NCBI GenBank assembly: GCA_019633425.1
Contig: WSUB01000020.1
Span: 186,001 to 250,000 of the forward strand
From: Tulasnella sp. 424
Lineage: Eukaryota > Basidiomycota > Agaricomycetes > Cantharellales > Tulasnellaceae
Direction of reading: 5' to 3'
DNA length: 64,000 nt
Each line of letters starts with the position of its first letter. The first letter of the stretch is position 1. Below the pieces are notes generated by a model, which was not told where the DNA came from, ran no database searches, and was given only the letters and a program-made list of their open reading frames with translations. Position numbers and translations under genes: made by a program. Positions 1 to 12,663 of this stretch are shown in pieces.

Positions 1-120
1 CCACCGGTCTCGAGTGCATGCCCGCGGTTCTGAATGATTCTACGACGTTCCCACTGCCGTATTCCATTTAGGTATACCGTCTCATTGTTTCTCGATTGAC
101 GTCCGTCCTATTGGTGTAGG

Positions 121-335
121 GACCTGACACGCCAGACCCAAAAGTGGCCGACCGCACAAATACCCTTGACGACGGCCACCAGGCGCCAGGAAAGAATATC
201 CAAGAAACCTCATTCAGGTCTCTGGCTCATGCACTACAGAAGCGTGAACGGCCGCTTGTTCACAGTCAAGGCCTCCACGGACGCTGCGTGTGTCACGATG
301 ACCAAGGAACAGATAGATCTCCCGTTGCAAAATAG
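121..335 (+). pseudogene. Relic of exon 2 of the membrane-protein gene downstream
   Basis: After an acceptor-like TAG ending at position 120, the frame reads GPDTPDPK and runs about 70 codons to a stop. It aligns with the start of exon 2 of the next gene (SPNTPDPR at 702, also just after an acceptor). The match continues weakly over about 25 residues (DRTNTLDDGHQAPGK against NHLDTHNEDYQISGE). No start exon or membrane segments follow, so I read it as the leftover of a partial tandem duplicate. The similarity fades quickly and the call is modest. The left part of the unit may lie outside the window. Confidence 0.4.
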
Positions 336-567
336 AAGAATACTTCTACTAGGTGATATCAGCCTTGGCCCCCACACTGGGGCTGAGATATCTCCTGGCA
401 AATGAAGCTCACTGGTTTCGCATGCCCAATGTGTACCGGTAATCGCCGGAGCGCCCAAATCTGAAAACGGTTATCCAAAGTCATGTATATTATTGAATTT
501 CCCTTGGTGAAGTCGACACTTCAACTTTCCCTCTTGAGGTGTCAAGCCCCCTAGCCAGCTACTACAC
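336..567. other. Intergenic stretch, putative promoter of the gene at 568
   Basis: This 230-bp stretch carries no supported reading frame. It lies directly upstream of the chosen start codon and contains short AT-rich runs (for example around 486-500). I see no clear TATA box or known motif, so its role as promoter is inferred from position only. Confidence 0.3.
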
Positions 568-2843
568 ATGGAAGCCGCTCAAAATGACCCAGCCATGGAT
601 CCGCTACTAGCAGAAGAGCCCAAGGTAAATCTCACTACCGCATTCCGCTGATGAGTATCGTCTCCTCGGTCTGCGGTTGATATCGAGATTATTCTATGCA
701 GAGCCCCAACACGCCGGACCCAAGAGCAACCAACCACCTAGACACCCATAACGAGGACTATCAGATATCAGGAGAGAAGGCTCCGGGCAGTCTTACCGGG
801 CAGCTTGATTCAGTGCATCCACTGCTTGACGGCTACTCCAAGCCGTCGAAGGAACGTGAAGCTGATGGTATCGCCCAGCACTCTGCAGAGACAGATCCAC
901 AGCCCCCTCAATCAAACGTGCCACTCAGCCGGTACCCGTCACGAAGAAGGCCAGTCCGAAAATCTACCCGAGGAGATCATCGCGAGATTGCTCGGGCCAA
1001 CGTCTCCCGTTCACACTTGAAACCTGTTATAAAGCCCTTGGTATGCTTGCTCGGTGCATGTGTGCTCGCCGTCGGACATCACCTTTTTAACTCGTGGGCT
1101 GATGGTTTACCCATGTAAGCACGTCGTGGAGCCAGGACGATCCTCAAAGCCGAACTGATATCGTACACCTGTCTTTCGTGGTAGCGACTCCGGGACGAGG
1201 ATTCCGCAAGTGTGGGTCCTCCGTATAGGAACAGGGTTCGCGTTTGCGTTTCAAACCGTCCTCGCAGCAAGCTTAAGCTTCGTCATCTGTCAACTTTTGT
1301 GGTTCTCGGCCCGTCGAAAGTACCTGACAGTTCAAGGTTGGCATATCCTTTTTGTTTGTTTGGCGGGTTGCCGTCACCTCCTCGATTAACTGCATCGCAA
1401 TGTTCTCCAGATCTCAACAAATTATATCATGTAGAGCGACGTGATATTATCTCAACCATTTGGTCCAACGCGGTGATGCACGGACCTCTTTTAGTCGGTG
1501 CCGCGCTCCTATCTTTCATGCTTCCCATCGCCGCTGTCTTCACTCCAGGTTCGCTCGGCGTCAGAACAGCGGTGGACCCGGAGGATGCACCTTGTGTTAT
1601 TTTTGCCGGTAACCTTTCCGATTTGAGCGCCACTCCTCCACTCTATACCGGTGACGATTGTTTACCGCTCGACATCATACCCAACGCGACCCGGATATCA
1701 GAAGTCACTTTCGCCGGTGCAAGACCCATCCCGCTCCCCGAATTCTGTGGCAAGAATTGCACATACAAAGTGATCACGGATTCGATGTCGTTCAAGTGCG
1801 ACACGAATCAGCCACTCCCAGCCGGACAGATGCCGTCGGGTGTTACGGGGACTGACACCGTCACGAGTATTCATGCTCCAAGTTCAAGAACGTTTTGGAA
1901 CGCTACCCCAAGCGGAGACCAGCTGCAGATTGCGAATGATCCGACTCTCCCTTTTTCTGTTGGATGGTTGTCGGGAACAAGTAGCTCTCCTAACGGTGAC
2001 ACTCAAAAGGCGTATTGTACGCCAGTACATGCGCGATATGAGTTTTCTGTACGCCTTTGGAAGGAAGTTTTATTAACGTCACTTCAAGGCTCTGACATCC
2101 TTTCTCAGGTTCAAACCATCAGCGGCACGCAATCTGTTACCTACAACGTCACGACTTCCGATGAGATACCACACGTCCCTCCGCTTTCGGGCCAGCCTGC
2201 GCGTTGGTGTGGGATCAAAGAACCTCAAATCGCTGCGATAACACTAGCCGCTCGTCGATCGCTTCAAGGATACTTGTCGATGAGGACGACCGAATATGGA
2301 AACACGTGGGATCTCTCATCGACCGTTAGATTGGCGTCGTTCTTAAACACAGTCTCGGATGACCTCGTCGAATGGGGGGATGTCGTCAAAGGCATCGAAG
2401 AGACGGCCGCAAACCTAACAGCCTCGCTGCTAAGCATGGATAATGGTCGACAAAACAGCACTTGCACGTACCTCAACTCTAGAGTAGTGTATGACTACAA
2501 GTCTGCCAACCTTCTGGCTCCGTATGGCGTAAGTTTCTTCTCCCTTTTGGATCACTCGGTCCAATCTATGGTCTAACATGCATTGACCTCACTGAAACAG
2601 GTGGCCATTCTTGTGGTCGCAGCTTCCCTCGTCTTCGGAGTTTTCGTGTTTCTGCGTTTCAATCCACACGATCTGACCACGTCCTTTGTCGACACCATTG
2701 GTATCACGCGCAACCCGGATATGGAGATATTCGCACGAAAAGACGGGGGGCAGAACGAGTTGGAGGCATTGCTTCGCTCCACAAAGTTCCGATTGGGGGA
2801 GCTGTCTGGAGGATACATGGGATATGGAACGAGGAAGGATTAA
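568..2843 (+). CDS. Fungal multi-pass membrane protein of unknown function
   Basis: Predicted exons are 568-624, 702-1114, 1185-1336, 1411-2528 and 2601-2843. All phases match and give 660 residues. Residues 1-125 are polar and probably disordered. Membrane segments lie near residues 131-148, 168-190, 231-248 and 581-600. Between the last two is a large loop with several Cys and N-glycosylation sequons, likely extracellular. The order TM, a V-W-V-L-R-I-G-T block leading into TM2, a third TM ending F-T-P-G-S, a long ectodomain and a final TM matches a common family of uncharacterised fungal membrane proteins (recognition from memory). The start was chosen because exon 1 splices in frame and the resulting exon 2 is open. 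No function can be assigned. A truncated relative of exon 2 lies just upstream. Confidence 0.72.
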
Positions 2844-2991
2844 TTTTATAAGCCCGTTTCAACCTGGAGAACCCGGTTCTTGTTTCGCTCTCCCGTGCCT
2901 GTTCTTTCCGTTTTGAAATACCCTTTTATGATAAGACTGACTTGTTGGTTGTGCTAACCTGATATGCGGGAACAGCCGAGACGTGAAGAAG

Positions 2992-3622
2992 ATGACGGAA
3001 TTCTCGATTCGATTCAGCGAGCCCATGTCGATACATTCCGTCGTAAACGGATGGCTCCTGTGCGGAGCCCTCAACCCCAACCCCTCGCCCCAGTTACGCC
3101 GTGCACGCCTTTTACGCATTTGTGCCTCTTGGAGCGGGTCTCACCAGTAAAGAAGAACTTGATAAAATCCAATTGCGGCTCGTGCTTCGGGAATCGCTCT
3201 TCTGGATAACGATCCAGTCCGCTGAACCCGTGTCCCAAGTCCTCGAGCCTCGGTAACAACGAAATAGATAGGGTGGCATAAATTGTGACAGGTAGGTGAC
3301 CATGTCCTCCCGGTTTCTCAATGTCATTTGGAGCCCAGGGAGTCAACCTCGAGCTGCAGCACTTATGGAGCTTGAGAGGCGAAGGACGGCCGTCTTGGGG
3401 GATAAGCCGCTTGGCGGACGCCTTAAAAGCATGAGATCGCAGTCCCAGAGCATTCGGGGAGGTGAGAGACGAAGAGACTTTCGATACCCATGAGCAAAGG
3501 GGCGAAATCTGTTTGCCTCCGAGGAGATAAGTGCAATAAGGGTCAGACCATCCCAGCTCGATCGCGGAGAGTATGCTGCACTCGGGTTACAACGAGCACT
3601 CAAAATGATCACGAACGCACAA
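2992..3622 (+). pseudogene. Doubtful small gene, frameshifted or spliced in an unresolved way
   Basis: Three stretches look coding but lie in different frames. From ATG 2992 a frame begins MTEFSIRFSEPMSIHSVVNG and reaches a C-rich run near 3080. One base over, a second frame reads SYAVHAFYAFVPLGAG and continues to a TAA at 3254-3256. Near 3510-3622 a third frame ends in EYAALGLQRALKMITNAQ before a TGA. One extra C in the run at 3070-3090 would explain the first switch. Splicing could explain the later one, but I could not find a consistent exon chain. I do not recognise the protein. It may be a decayed gene, or an intact one with a base error. Confidence 0.3.
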
Positions 3623-3625
3623 TGA

Positions 3626-4291
3626 CAGTCGGCCTGTAGACCCCGTTCTCTTGGTACGCGAGCGAGACCCAAAAGCCGATCGGATCCCGGGTCGTCAAAC
3701 AACCTTGCTGTCGCTGTTGGTCCGTCACATTTCGTGGCCTTTTCGGCAACTCACAGTCGTTGGAAAGAAAAATGAACGAAAAACGATCGGCCGAGTCGAC
3801 CCGCGCAAGAGTGCTGCTCCTGCGATAGATCCGGAGTCGTTCCGGACTTATCTCAACTCGAACGGGCTCTGATCGTTCAGTTGTTGTTTTATTTTTTGTG
3901 GAACACGTTTTTGCATTTAGTGCCGATTGAGATCCAGTCTCGGGATGTCTAGAGCGCTGCAGGAAGCGTAGGATAAAATTGCGAGTGTTGGGCATGCTGC
4001 TGCAATGAGGCGAGACATGCAAGGGCCAAGGGCGTCCTGCAATGTAGGTGAGCTGGCAATACTCCGAGGAACTGGTGTGATATTTGGGCGCTGCTTACGA
4101 AAGCTGCTTTTGTTTACATCCAAACGCGTGACTGATCGCGGGCGTTTGAAACTCCGATTCATTTCCCTTTCCCCACCACTTGAGCCGCCGCGCCACGTCC
4201 CTCGCTCTTCGCTCTCCCTCCCCTCCCCCTTCTTCTCCCATCCCCCAACCCCCTTGCAGCTCTTCTAACCCGACCTCGCATTCACTCAACG
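3626..4291. promoter_or_regulatory. Intergenic region and CT-rich leader of the gene at 4292
   Basis: No supported gene lies here. The last 130 bp before the start at 4292 are strongly pyrimidine-rich on the + strand (CT and CCCT runs at about 4160-4270). This is typical of core promoters and transcript leaders in fungi. No TATA box is obvious. Confidence 0.35.
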
Positions 4292-5815
4292 ATGCTCAAG
4301 AGAATCAGCAGCGGATTTCTAGAACTCAGGCGCGCGTTGTCTTGGAGTAGCCGCGCGGACGCGTCTGGACCAAATCAAAATGAGGACGGTCAAAATGCTT
4401 CCGCACCAGCAGCACCGGCTGCACCCATCGTTGCTGATAGCGAGGAACGGAAGGAATTCGACAAGACGCTCGATATCGTCTATCCTTCTGCGGAACTCCC
4501 ATTGGAGCTTCCAGAGCTGCCGTACGCTCTTCCTGGGGGTTACTCCGTTGACGCTGAAGGCCACTTGCGAGCGTACGCCAACACGGGCTTCGTCTCCGAC
4601 GAAACTCCCGAATTCCACTCTACCTTGCGCCAAAATCCCGGTGTCGCAGCTGCTATCAAGAGCTTACACATCGTCTTGCAAGGTCCCCAAGAAATCGACC
4701 TCACCAAACGCGATTCCACGGCTGCGACGCAGAGGAAAGGGCTGTCCGAATGGAGCAAGACCATCCCCGCGTTGAAGAACCTCACCAAGGTCAAGATTTC
4801 ACACTTTTCTTCTTCCGCCGCCGCCGTGGATGGAGAGGATGTGATTTACGTTCCTGGAGAGGACGAAGCTGAGAAGGGCGCTTCGGCTGAGGAGAAGGGA
4901 CATTTGGACGTCTCGGCTGTGATCAAGTCTCTGGCGTGGTACGCGGAGGACTTGAACTTGGTGGAGCTGGAAGGAGTGGATTTCACGGAAGAAGCTGCAA
5001 AGGCGTTCGAGGGCTCCAAAGTGGCGAGCTTGAAGTTGGAAGCGTGCCCAACTAGGGTGTCGTCCGTTATCCCTCGCTTGTCGAAGCTGTCGGAGATCAT
5101 CGTCACCGAAAAGGGCGATTTCAGCGTTGGATGCGATTATATTGGCTTGTTGAACCACGTCAAGGTGTGTGTTATTGACTTGCATCATTGCTCGTAAAGA
5201 ACAACCGAGACTGACGACGAGTTCAAAACCACAAAGGGCACGTTGACCGCTGTAGCTCTGAACCTTCGCGACTCCAAAATCGATCTGCAAGAGTTCACGA
5301 CCTCGCTATCTGGTGCTCCGTTAACCATCATCGGATGCTCGTTCGCTTCCACTCCTGAGCTCACTGCGGAGGAAATTGAACAGAAACTCAAAGACGCTTT
5401 CCCCACCTTTGGTCGTCCCGCGGGGGAGGAGAAGCTTACCGGAGAAGACGAGTCCAGCCAACAACAACAGCCACCGCAATCCCAACAACACCAAGTTGAA
5501 CCTAGTTCCGAGTCGACGGCCACCACGGTCTTCAGCACGCCTGTCAAGAAAGGTTCCGAATCGGATGACATGGAGCTTGATTCTACCACCGGTGGGATCA
5601 GCGGAAGCGATGCCGAGATGGGAATGCTTAGCGAGCGGAACAGTGGGACCAGCACTCCAACACGCAAAGCGTTGAAGCGGTCCGCGCTCGTGGAAAGGAG
5701 GAAGGAGGAGTTGAAGGCTGCCGAGTTGGCGTCTTCCAAGGACAAGTTGAGCAAGATTACTGGGACTGGATCTGTCCCGAGGAAGTTGAGAAGCACGCCT
5801 TCGAGGCACAAGTAA
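4292..5815 (+). CDS. Hypothetical protein with acidic, Ser/Gln-rich C-terminus
   Basis: Exon 1 is 4292-5164. A short intron follows, with acceptor at 5221 or 5236 (both keep frame), and exon 2 runs to 5815. The product is about 484 residues. The N-terminus is basic (MLKRISSGFLELRR) and followed by an Ala/Pro linker. Residues 60-290 alternate short hydrophobic strands and helices (for example KNLTKVKISHF, LNLVELEGVDF, VASLKLEAC), which resembles a degenerate leucine-rich repeat. The C-terminal third has a Gln run near 5460, acidic Ser-rich segments and a basic tail, so it is probably disordered. I do not recognise a named family. Convergent or operonic context gives no clue. Confidence 0.65.
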
Positions 5816-7439
5816 AAATATCCTCTCGACTGACGAAAAATCCTATGCCCAACCGTATCTCTCTTACTGTTTTCCCCGTACATCTTGTCTATGCTGTTCC
5901 CGATCTATTTCTTAATCTCTATCTTGCCTTGTTCGACTCTCTCTTGTCTATCGCCCTGATCTTTAACTTTGGATTTCCTTTATCTCCTGTATCCCCCCAA
6001 CTTGTTCTCGAGATCTCTGCTCTGCGGTTTTTCCGGATTTGGATAGGTTCATACCCCCATCAGCCATCTCACGCTGTCATCGCATCTTTACTTTCTTTTT
6101 TTTTGCTACCGATATCACGATGTCTGGAAATGATTTATTCACTCGTATACTCTACAAAAAACATGTTCGATAACGAAGTCGAGTGTTCGGCGATGCAACG
6201 GTGATTGGTCATGATCAGTTGGTTCGAGAGACGCCCAGCACCGCTAAGCGGTCGATCCAGGCCGTTCTAACCAGGGGATCCAATGCCTTAGGCCCCAACC
6301 TCCTTATGTGCAATCGTCGAAATCGATTTGAAACGACGGCCTAGGAAGAAAAACCTTGATGGCTCATTTGCGATCGACCAGAGAGAGCTAGCTGTCGAAG
6401 AGCGAGCCGAAGATTACCCCTTCAGGCGAATAGCTTAGTTCTCCGCACTCTTCACAGGCAAATAGCCGGGGAGACACTGTTCATGTCAATGACGTATTTC
6501 AAGCATTGTTTGTGGCCTGCAAGCCTTTTCTCGCTTGGGACTAGCTGATGGCGATCCAGGTCTTTTCGCCCCACCCGATGATGATAATGCCTGACGGTTA
6601 TTGACATGGAGCCACTCGAGTGAATAGGTTCCTTGAGAAGCGTATTATTACACGGGTCCTGGAGAATTCCGGAATAAAAAAAAGACTTCACGTTCACTGC
6701 CTCGTTTATCCTTCAGCAAAGAAGCGAGGTCGCATTGGGGCCCGGACTGAGCGGGAAGCATGCGAAATTCGAACGGTGGAGGATGACCAGCTCAATATCC
6801 TCCTGTGATGATGTTCTGACGGCCCGAGTGCATGGGGCCATCTGGCACGATGAACCTGAGAGCGAGAGAGGCGTTCTAAGCCGGATGGAAGGACAGGGAT
6901 CAGAGTGTAGCATGCGAAAGTACATCGGCGGGTGAAATGTGCGAGGTAAAGCCTAGGGGGTTCCGGAACTTGCTCGCTGTGACATGTGGCAAGGAGGAGT
7001 GGTTCGACGCTGTTATGATCGACGTCCAGCGATGGTACGAGTCTACTACAAGCATATGGTTAACGTATAGTGTGTGTGTTGTACGTTGTACATTGATGGG
7101 GGAGAAGAGAGCGGGAGGATAATTATTCTCGCAGATGCCGTGCGACCCTCGGAGCGGCGTCACACTACTACTTTCAATTCTGCCTGCTAGTCCAAGTCTT
7201 CACTTTCACTCCATAACCTTCCCCCGCAACCCCCCCGACCAGCAACGAACGACCGGGTACCGCCTTTTCGCGCGCCCTATTCGCTTCAACCAGCAACCAG
7301 CGTCAGGGAGGGCAAAGAGGTTCACTTTGGATCACTACTAGCCCCGGGCACCGTCTTTATAAGGAAGACAACCCACAACAAAGAGGAGCGTTCGAGCGAT
7401 TACGAGCAGAGTTTCATTAGACGCACAGCAGCGTCTCTC
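5816..7439. other. 1.6-kb intergenic region without recognisable genes
   Basis: This stretch holds only short overlapping frames on both strands, with no splice-compatible chain or family motif. I looked for tRNA-like T-loop and anticodon arms around 6220 and 6950 and found none that fold. The first part (5816-6200) is T/C-rich and probably contains the 3' UTR of the preceding gene. Confidence 0.4.
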
Positions 7440-8707
7440 TTGAAAGTCAAGGGTCGTCAGTCTTTTTTCTTCTTCTTGGTGAGTATTGAGCAACGGTCTC
7501 GACGCCTCGCCGTGGTCTGCCCGCTCTGCCGCCCCGCAACCACGAGGAGATCGTTCCTCCTTGGAACCATTCGAATTGCACGCCATTGGCAACAACTTGG
7601 AACAGGATGGCTAACCTATTATCGTTTCCCTCGCTATCTGTGATAGGTTCAAAACTTGCAAGCTAAGCACCGCCTTTTTGATAATCAGACCCAAGGGCTC
7701 GCCACCAAGCAAGTGGGGGATTCCTGCACTGTGAACGTCAGGCGGTTTGACGATTACCTCGCACACTCTAAACCGTCCTTTCAATCCCGCAACACACTTT
7801 CCTCCCCTTCCCCCCAAAGCGCTTCACTCTCTCTCCTTTCGGACCCAACCCATCGTCAGATCGAAATCTTATTCCCTCCCCCAAATTCTCCTGTCTTACG
7901 AAAGCACTGGGTGCTTTTGTTATTTTCTCGCGGAGACACGCCCTATAATCCGTAATTTCACGAGGTACGTATGTAAACCTGCCTCTTTTACCTCTGTCAC
8001 CCTTTTCTCTCTCCCTCCGATCTCGTCTTGCTTTCAAGGAAAAAGCAACTGAGACTCGGGCCACCTCCCTTTCCTAGTATCACCTGGTCAACTGCTTTTT
8101 TTCTCTTCGTTGCCATCACTCGCAACAAGTCAAGTGTAAGCATTGCTCGTCCCCCGTCGTTGTTCGCTCCATTGACCACCCCCTTCTCCATAGACCGCCT
8201 GCCCGGCCGAGCAACGGAGACTTCTCTTATCCCCATTACCGCGTGTTACCGGCGTCATGTAGGTTTTACGTTTAAGCTCCGGTTGCGTTCGATGCTCATC
8301 ATGTTAACATCTCGCCTTTCGGTTGTCTCCATAAGTTCAATTCTCTAATCTCCACCACTTCCCAACGGTCAGTCTCTACTCGATGCACTTGGACCAAAAT
8401 GGCAGGTTCTGACCCAACAAGTCTTATTTTTTTCTTGCTCGTATCAGATTTTTTTCCTTTCGACTTCACCACGTTCTGGGCTTTGAAACTTGCGGCCTCC
8501 ATTACCCCACAGACTCGACACTGTCCTGGCCGATCGCGTCTCACTCTCCTTCCATACAAGACTTCCGAACCGAGATCTTAGGATCTTGAAGCCTCCAGTC
8601 TTGTCCCTGAACGGAGCTCTCCCTTTTCAACCCCCCTCTTCCTATTACGCGTCACCCTCTGGGCAGCCGCACACCACCACTCGACCACCACACCACGCAC
8701 GACCCCA
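7440..8707 (+). promoter_or_regulatory. Long pyrimidine-rich leader/promoter of the Rho GEF gene
   Basis: From about 7780 to 8707 the + strand is dominated by C and T, with repeated CCCTCC, CTCTCTC and TTTTTC runs. No frame fits a protein family. This fits a long 5' UTR, perhaps with leader introns (donor-like GTACGTATG at 7964). The boundary between promoter and transcript cannot be set from sequence. Confidence 0.4.
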
Positions 8708-11700
8708 ATGAACACGTTACTTAAAGACCGACATACTCTTCGTCACGGTGTGCCGAACGAGGACGGAGCTACTCCATCAACCGCACGCGGGGAACGTCAG
8801 GATTTTTCTCTCGTTATTCCCTCATCTTCCACCGCTTCGTCCTCCTCATCTTCCCTCGCCCTTCCGTCGTCTTCTTCCACCGTTCCATCCTCGTCGCACC
8901 GAAGCCATGCGACGAAGCGTTTCGCAATGCTACCTACATCTGAACTCGACCTGCGCTCCCTTCCACCAACTCCTCAAGAGTCGTATTCATCTCCGCTTTC
9001 TGCAGTGAACGAAGACGCTCCGCCTCTCCCTTCCATTTCCGCACCTACGTTGCTACCAGACCACCAACAAGCACCGCCGCCACCACCCACACCACCACCG
9101 CCGCCTCCACTTCCCAAATCGCAAGCTTCCCCCTCACCCGTTAGCGGACCGTTTCCCTTCCCGTCGGTGCGTGGACCGGGGGGACATAGAAGAAAAGGCT
9201 CGACGGCTTCTCAACCTTCACAAGCTCAATACTCTCGTAACTCTTACGCATCCACCACCAGCAACTTTAGCAGCAGCAGCGCCGGTGGATCGTCGATGCC
9301 CCCTTCAGTCCCAGCTCGGTCACCATTACGCCGGCCCTCGGCGAAGAGCACGGCATCATTCAGTGGGATTCTCAAGGAGTTCGACTTGGCTCCGAATTCA
9401 CCTCTGCCGTTATCCCCAACATCACTCTACTCGACTACGACGCATGGTGGACCAAATCCAAATTACGGTTCATTTGGTTCAGGCGGTGGCGCCCTGCCTC
9501 GGCCCTCACCCGACCGACCCCTCCCGCGCCGCCCTTCAGATGCCTCAGAGTCAGGAGCGTCTTTATCCGAGGAGACGATGCTCAACCCGAATCCGTCGTT
9601 CACATCCTTCGCGCCGACATTAACGCCAGATAACGCCAGCATTCTCACAGCCACGGTCCCATCGGAGGAGACAAAGAAGGCTAATAAACGCAAGAACGCT
9701 CTCCTCGAGCTTCTTTCGTCAGAGAGGGCCTATGCTGCCGATCTTGCGCTCGTCCGCGACATTCACATCCCATTATCAAAGGGTCTTCCGACACCCTTTG
9801 ACCCGACCTCGTCGCACAGTGGAAGTCTCACAGCCCTCGCATCCTCATCTCAATCTCAAAACCAAGCCTCACCAAGATCGTCCACTCACACCGCATCGTC
9901 CGCCCAAACGCACTCGTCCGTCTCGACCGCGCTTACTTCCATATCCGCTGGGTCATCAGGGGCGGTCAATGCGGCTGATTTACCGATGCCGCCGGAGACG
10001 TCCAAGGTCGTGTTCGGCAACATCGATGAGATCGCCGTGTTCGCAGATAGGTTCTCGGAGCAGTTGGAGGATGCTTTAGGTGATATCATTCCCGGTGGAT
10101 TTGGTCAGGACAGAGTGGGCAAATTATTCCTAGATACGGTAAGTCTACCTCTGCATCTTGACTTTCGAGACAAAACTGACGCTGATATATTGGCGCTCGT
10201 AGATTCCCCTTATGGGCCCGCTGTACAAGGCGTACATCACTAAGCACCCCACCGCCAACACTCAGTTCTTATCGCTACCCCCCTCTCCTGCACTAACTCA
10301 GTACAACACTCAATGCCGCAAACTCGTCGCCGCCCACAGCAACGCTTGGGACGTCCCCAGCTTCCTCATCAAACCCGTCCAGCGGTTGCTCAAATACCCG
10401 CTTCTCCTTGGAACCATCTACAACGAGACGCCAGACTCCCACCCGGACAAGCAGAACTTGATCGACGCTAAAGTGAAGATCGAGGAAGTCGCCAGGATGG
10501 TCAACGAAGGTCGACGAAGATGGGAAGTCGTCAAGACCGTCTTGAATAGTACGAACAAGGCGAATAGCGCTGCAAATGGCGCTGGGGCTATGGCTCCGAG
10601 AGCCGGGGCTATGGCTTCTAGAGCCGGTGCACCCAAGATGGTCCGAATGAGGAGCTTCCGTACCAAGATCAAACCGAATTCGGAGACTATGGACGTCGAA
10701 CGGGATCGTATCGAGTTGGAGCAATGGGAGAAGAGGATCAAGGAATGCGAGAGTGTTGTGAAGGACGTGGCTAAACGTAAGTTTCCATAAGCGCCTGCTC
10801 TTGTCCTTCTCCGGGCTCTAAAAGCTATTTGACCCACTGCAGAAACACTCGAATGGAACCAATCCCTCGAAACCGTCCTTAAGCGACTGAAGAATTGGAA
10901 TGCTGGATTCGGTCGCGTCACCGGTCTTGGAGAAGCAGGTGTTGAAGCTGTAGGAGCGTTTGGAAAGGTGGTCCAGGGACTTCAGTTGTTGTCTTACGAA
11001 TTTGTAAGTTGGACCGTTTGGACGCTGATATGGTGACTAAGACCTCGTCCAACTTTTTCAGAACAAGACTGTGCAAACGGTGTACCTGCCCCAGCTTTCT
11101 CTCCTCTTGCGCACTCTCTCTTCACCTCGCATCCTCCTTGCCCACATGCATACCCTCCGCCACTCCCACGTTGCTCTCCTCAACACACCCTACAAGACTC
11201 GTCCGCCCAGCACGCTTGTAGAAGCCTCGAACGACTATCGAGCGCTTCGCGATACCCTTCAAGAGGAGCTGCCAACCTTTATCCGTTTGTTTGAGAAGGG
11301 TCTGGCGGTTCTCCTGCTCGAGTTTGCAGAGTGGCAGATGCGGTTATGGAGGGAAGTGAAGGAGCGATGGACTTCCTTCTGGATTGCCTTGGCTATCGAA
11401 GGAGAGGGCGATGAGAATGTAGCAGGGATTGGCTCGAATGCAGCTGAGACTGTCAAGATCTGGAAGGAGCGGTTCTGCGAGGTCGAGGAGATCCTCGTTG
11501 GTTTCCGGACTTTGAACCGTCAGAGGAATCACGGATCATCCCGTCCCAGCGCCCCAGGCTCCCTTTACCGCCAGCCCAACGGCTCCGAGACCAGTGTACA
11601 GGACCCGTATGGGCGGGCACTGTATCAACAAGGGTCGCGATCTCTCTCCGCTCATGATCTCCTTAACAACCCCATCACGGAGGAGGCGGTGACCTGGGAA

Positions 11701-12663
11701 GCAGTAGAACGAGAACTTGCCCATCGTTCGATGTCCTCGACGCCGTCCGTTCACTCTCGGCACCAACGCGGTAACTCTGCTCAGGCCGAGGCTCAGCTTG
11801 CCCAACTCATGGCCGGGCAAATGATGCCTGGTCCAGCATTACTCGCTTCGTCGAAAGACAAGAAGAAGCCGAAGGAAGGCAGGGATGCGCCCCGTTCCTC
11901 GAACAGCAACAGTGCTAGGGACACCCGAGGGAGGACGGAAGCCCCGGTGCCGAGAGTGGTTGAACCTCCCGCGCAAGACCGCGGTGTGGGTATGGCATTT
12001 GCACGCGCAACGTCTCCTAGGCCAAGCAATGGACCTACGTCTCCCCGAGACAAGAAGAAAGGAAAGGACAAGGAGAAACACCGGTCAAGGGATGTCGACG
12101 ATTCCGCTTCCATTCGCGGCGATGCTGGATCACTACGTGCTACCAGTCCGAGACCGTTTAGGCGCAAGCTTACAGATACCCTATTCGGTTCACCGAGATC
12201 TCCAAGTCACAGCCGAACACGGTCTCAGCAGTCCAATACGCTATCAGAGCCTGATCCGGATTTCAAGGCATCTCGCCGTTCTAGCAACACCTCATCGCTG
12301 GAGCCTCCTAGCGCTCACTCCCGAAATGCCTTCTCCCCTCTGCCACCGCTGAGGGTCAGCACCAACTCGCTTGCGTCCGAGGTCCCCGTACCTTTCCAGC
12401 TCGATCCTCCGCCTTCACCCCTCTACGCATGTACCACCGTATGTCCCTTCAAGCACGATCGCTCAGTGACCTACATGAGCCTGCCGATGCTTGAGCTGGA
12501 TATTGGTGATACCGTGCAGGTCCTGTACGAAGCAGGCCATCCTAGGGAACATGCCCTTCCCGGTTACGTGGACGAGGGCGATGATTGCCTCCTTGCCGCC
12601 CGTGACGAGTCTACTGGACGTATCGGGTGGGTCCTAGCGTCGTATGTTATCCCCATCCAGTAA
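8708..12663 (+). CDS. Rho-family GEF with DH, BAR and SH3-like domains (Gef1/Tuba type)
   Basis: Exons 8708-10138, 10203-10776, 10843-11003 and 11062-12663 keep frame and give 1,255 residues. Residues 1-320 are Ser/Pro-rich with a poly-Pro tract near residue 120. A DH (RhoGEF) domain starts near 327 (NALLELLSSERAYAADL) and is interrupted by an 80-residue Ser/Thr-rich insert. It resumes at SKVVFGNIDEIAVF and includes the typical PSFLIKPVQRLLKYPLLL helix near 545. An alpha-helical BAR-type region spans roughly 640-880. After a low-complexity basic stretch, an SH3-like domain ends the protein (LDIGDTVQVLYEAG...GWVLASYVIP). DH followed by BAR without PH is the layout of Tuba/DNMBP and of fission yeast Gef1, which activate Cdc42 at sites of polar growth. 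That role is inferred from family. Confidence 0.88.

Noticed and set aside
4799..5883. Long minus-strand frames opposite the gene at 4292-5815
   Set aside because: They mirror the codon structure of the + strand gene, have no family motif and no splice chain.
6200..6320. Possible tRNA near GGTTCGAGAGACGCC
   Set aside because: The T-loop-like piece lacks a matching acceptor stem, D-arm and anticodon arm.
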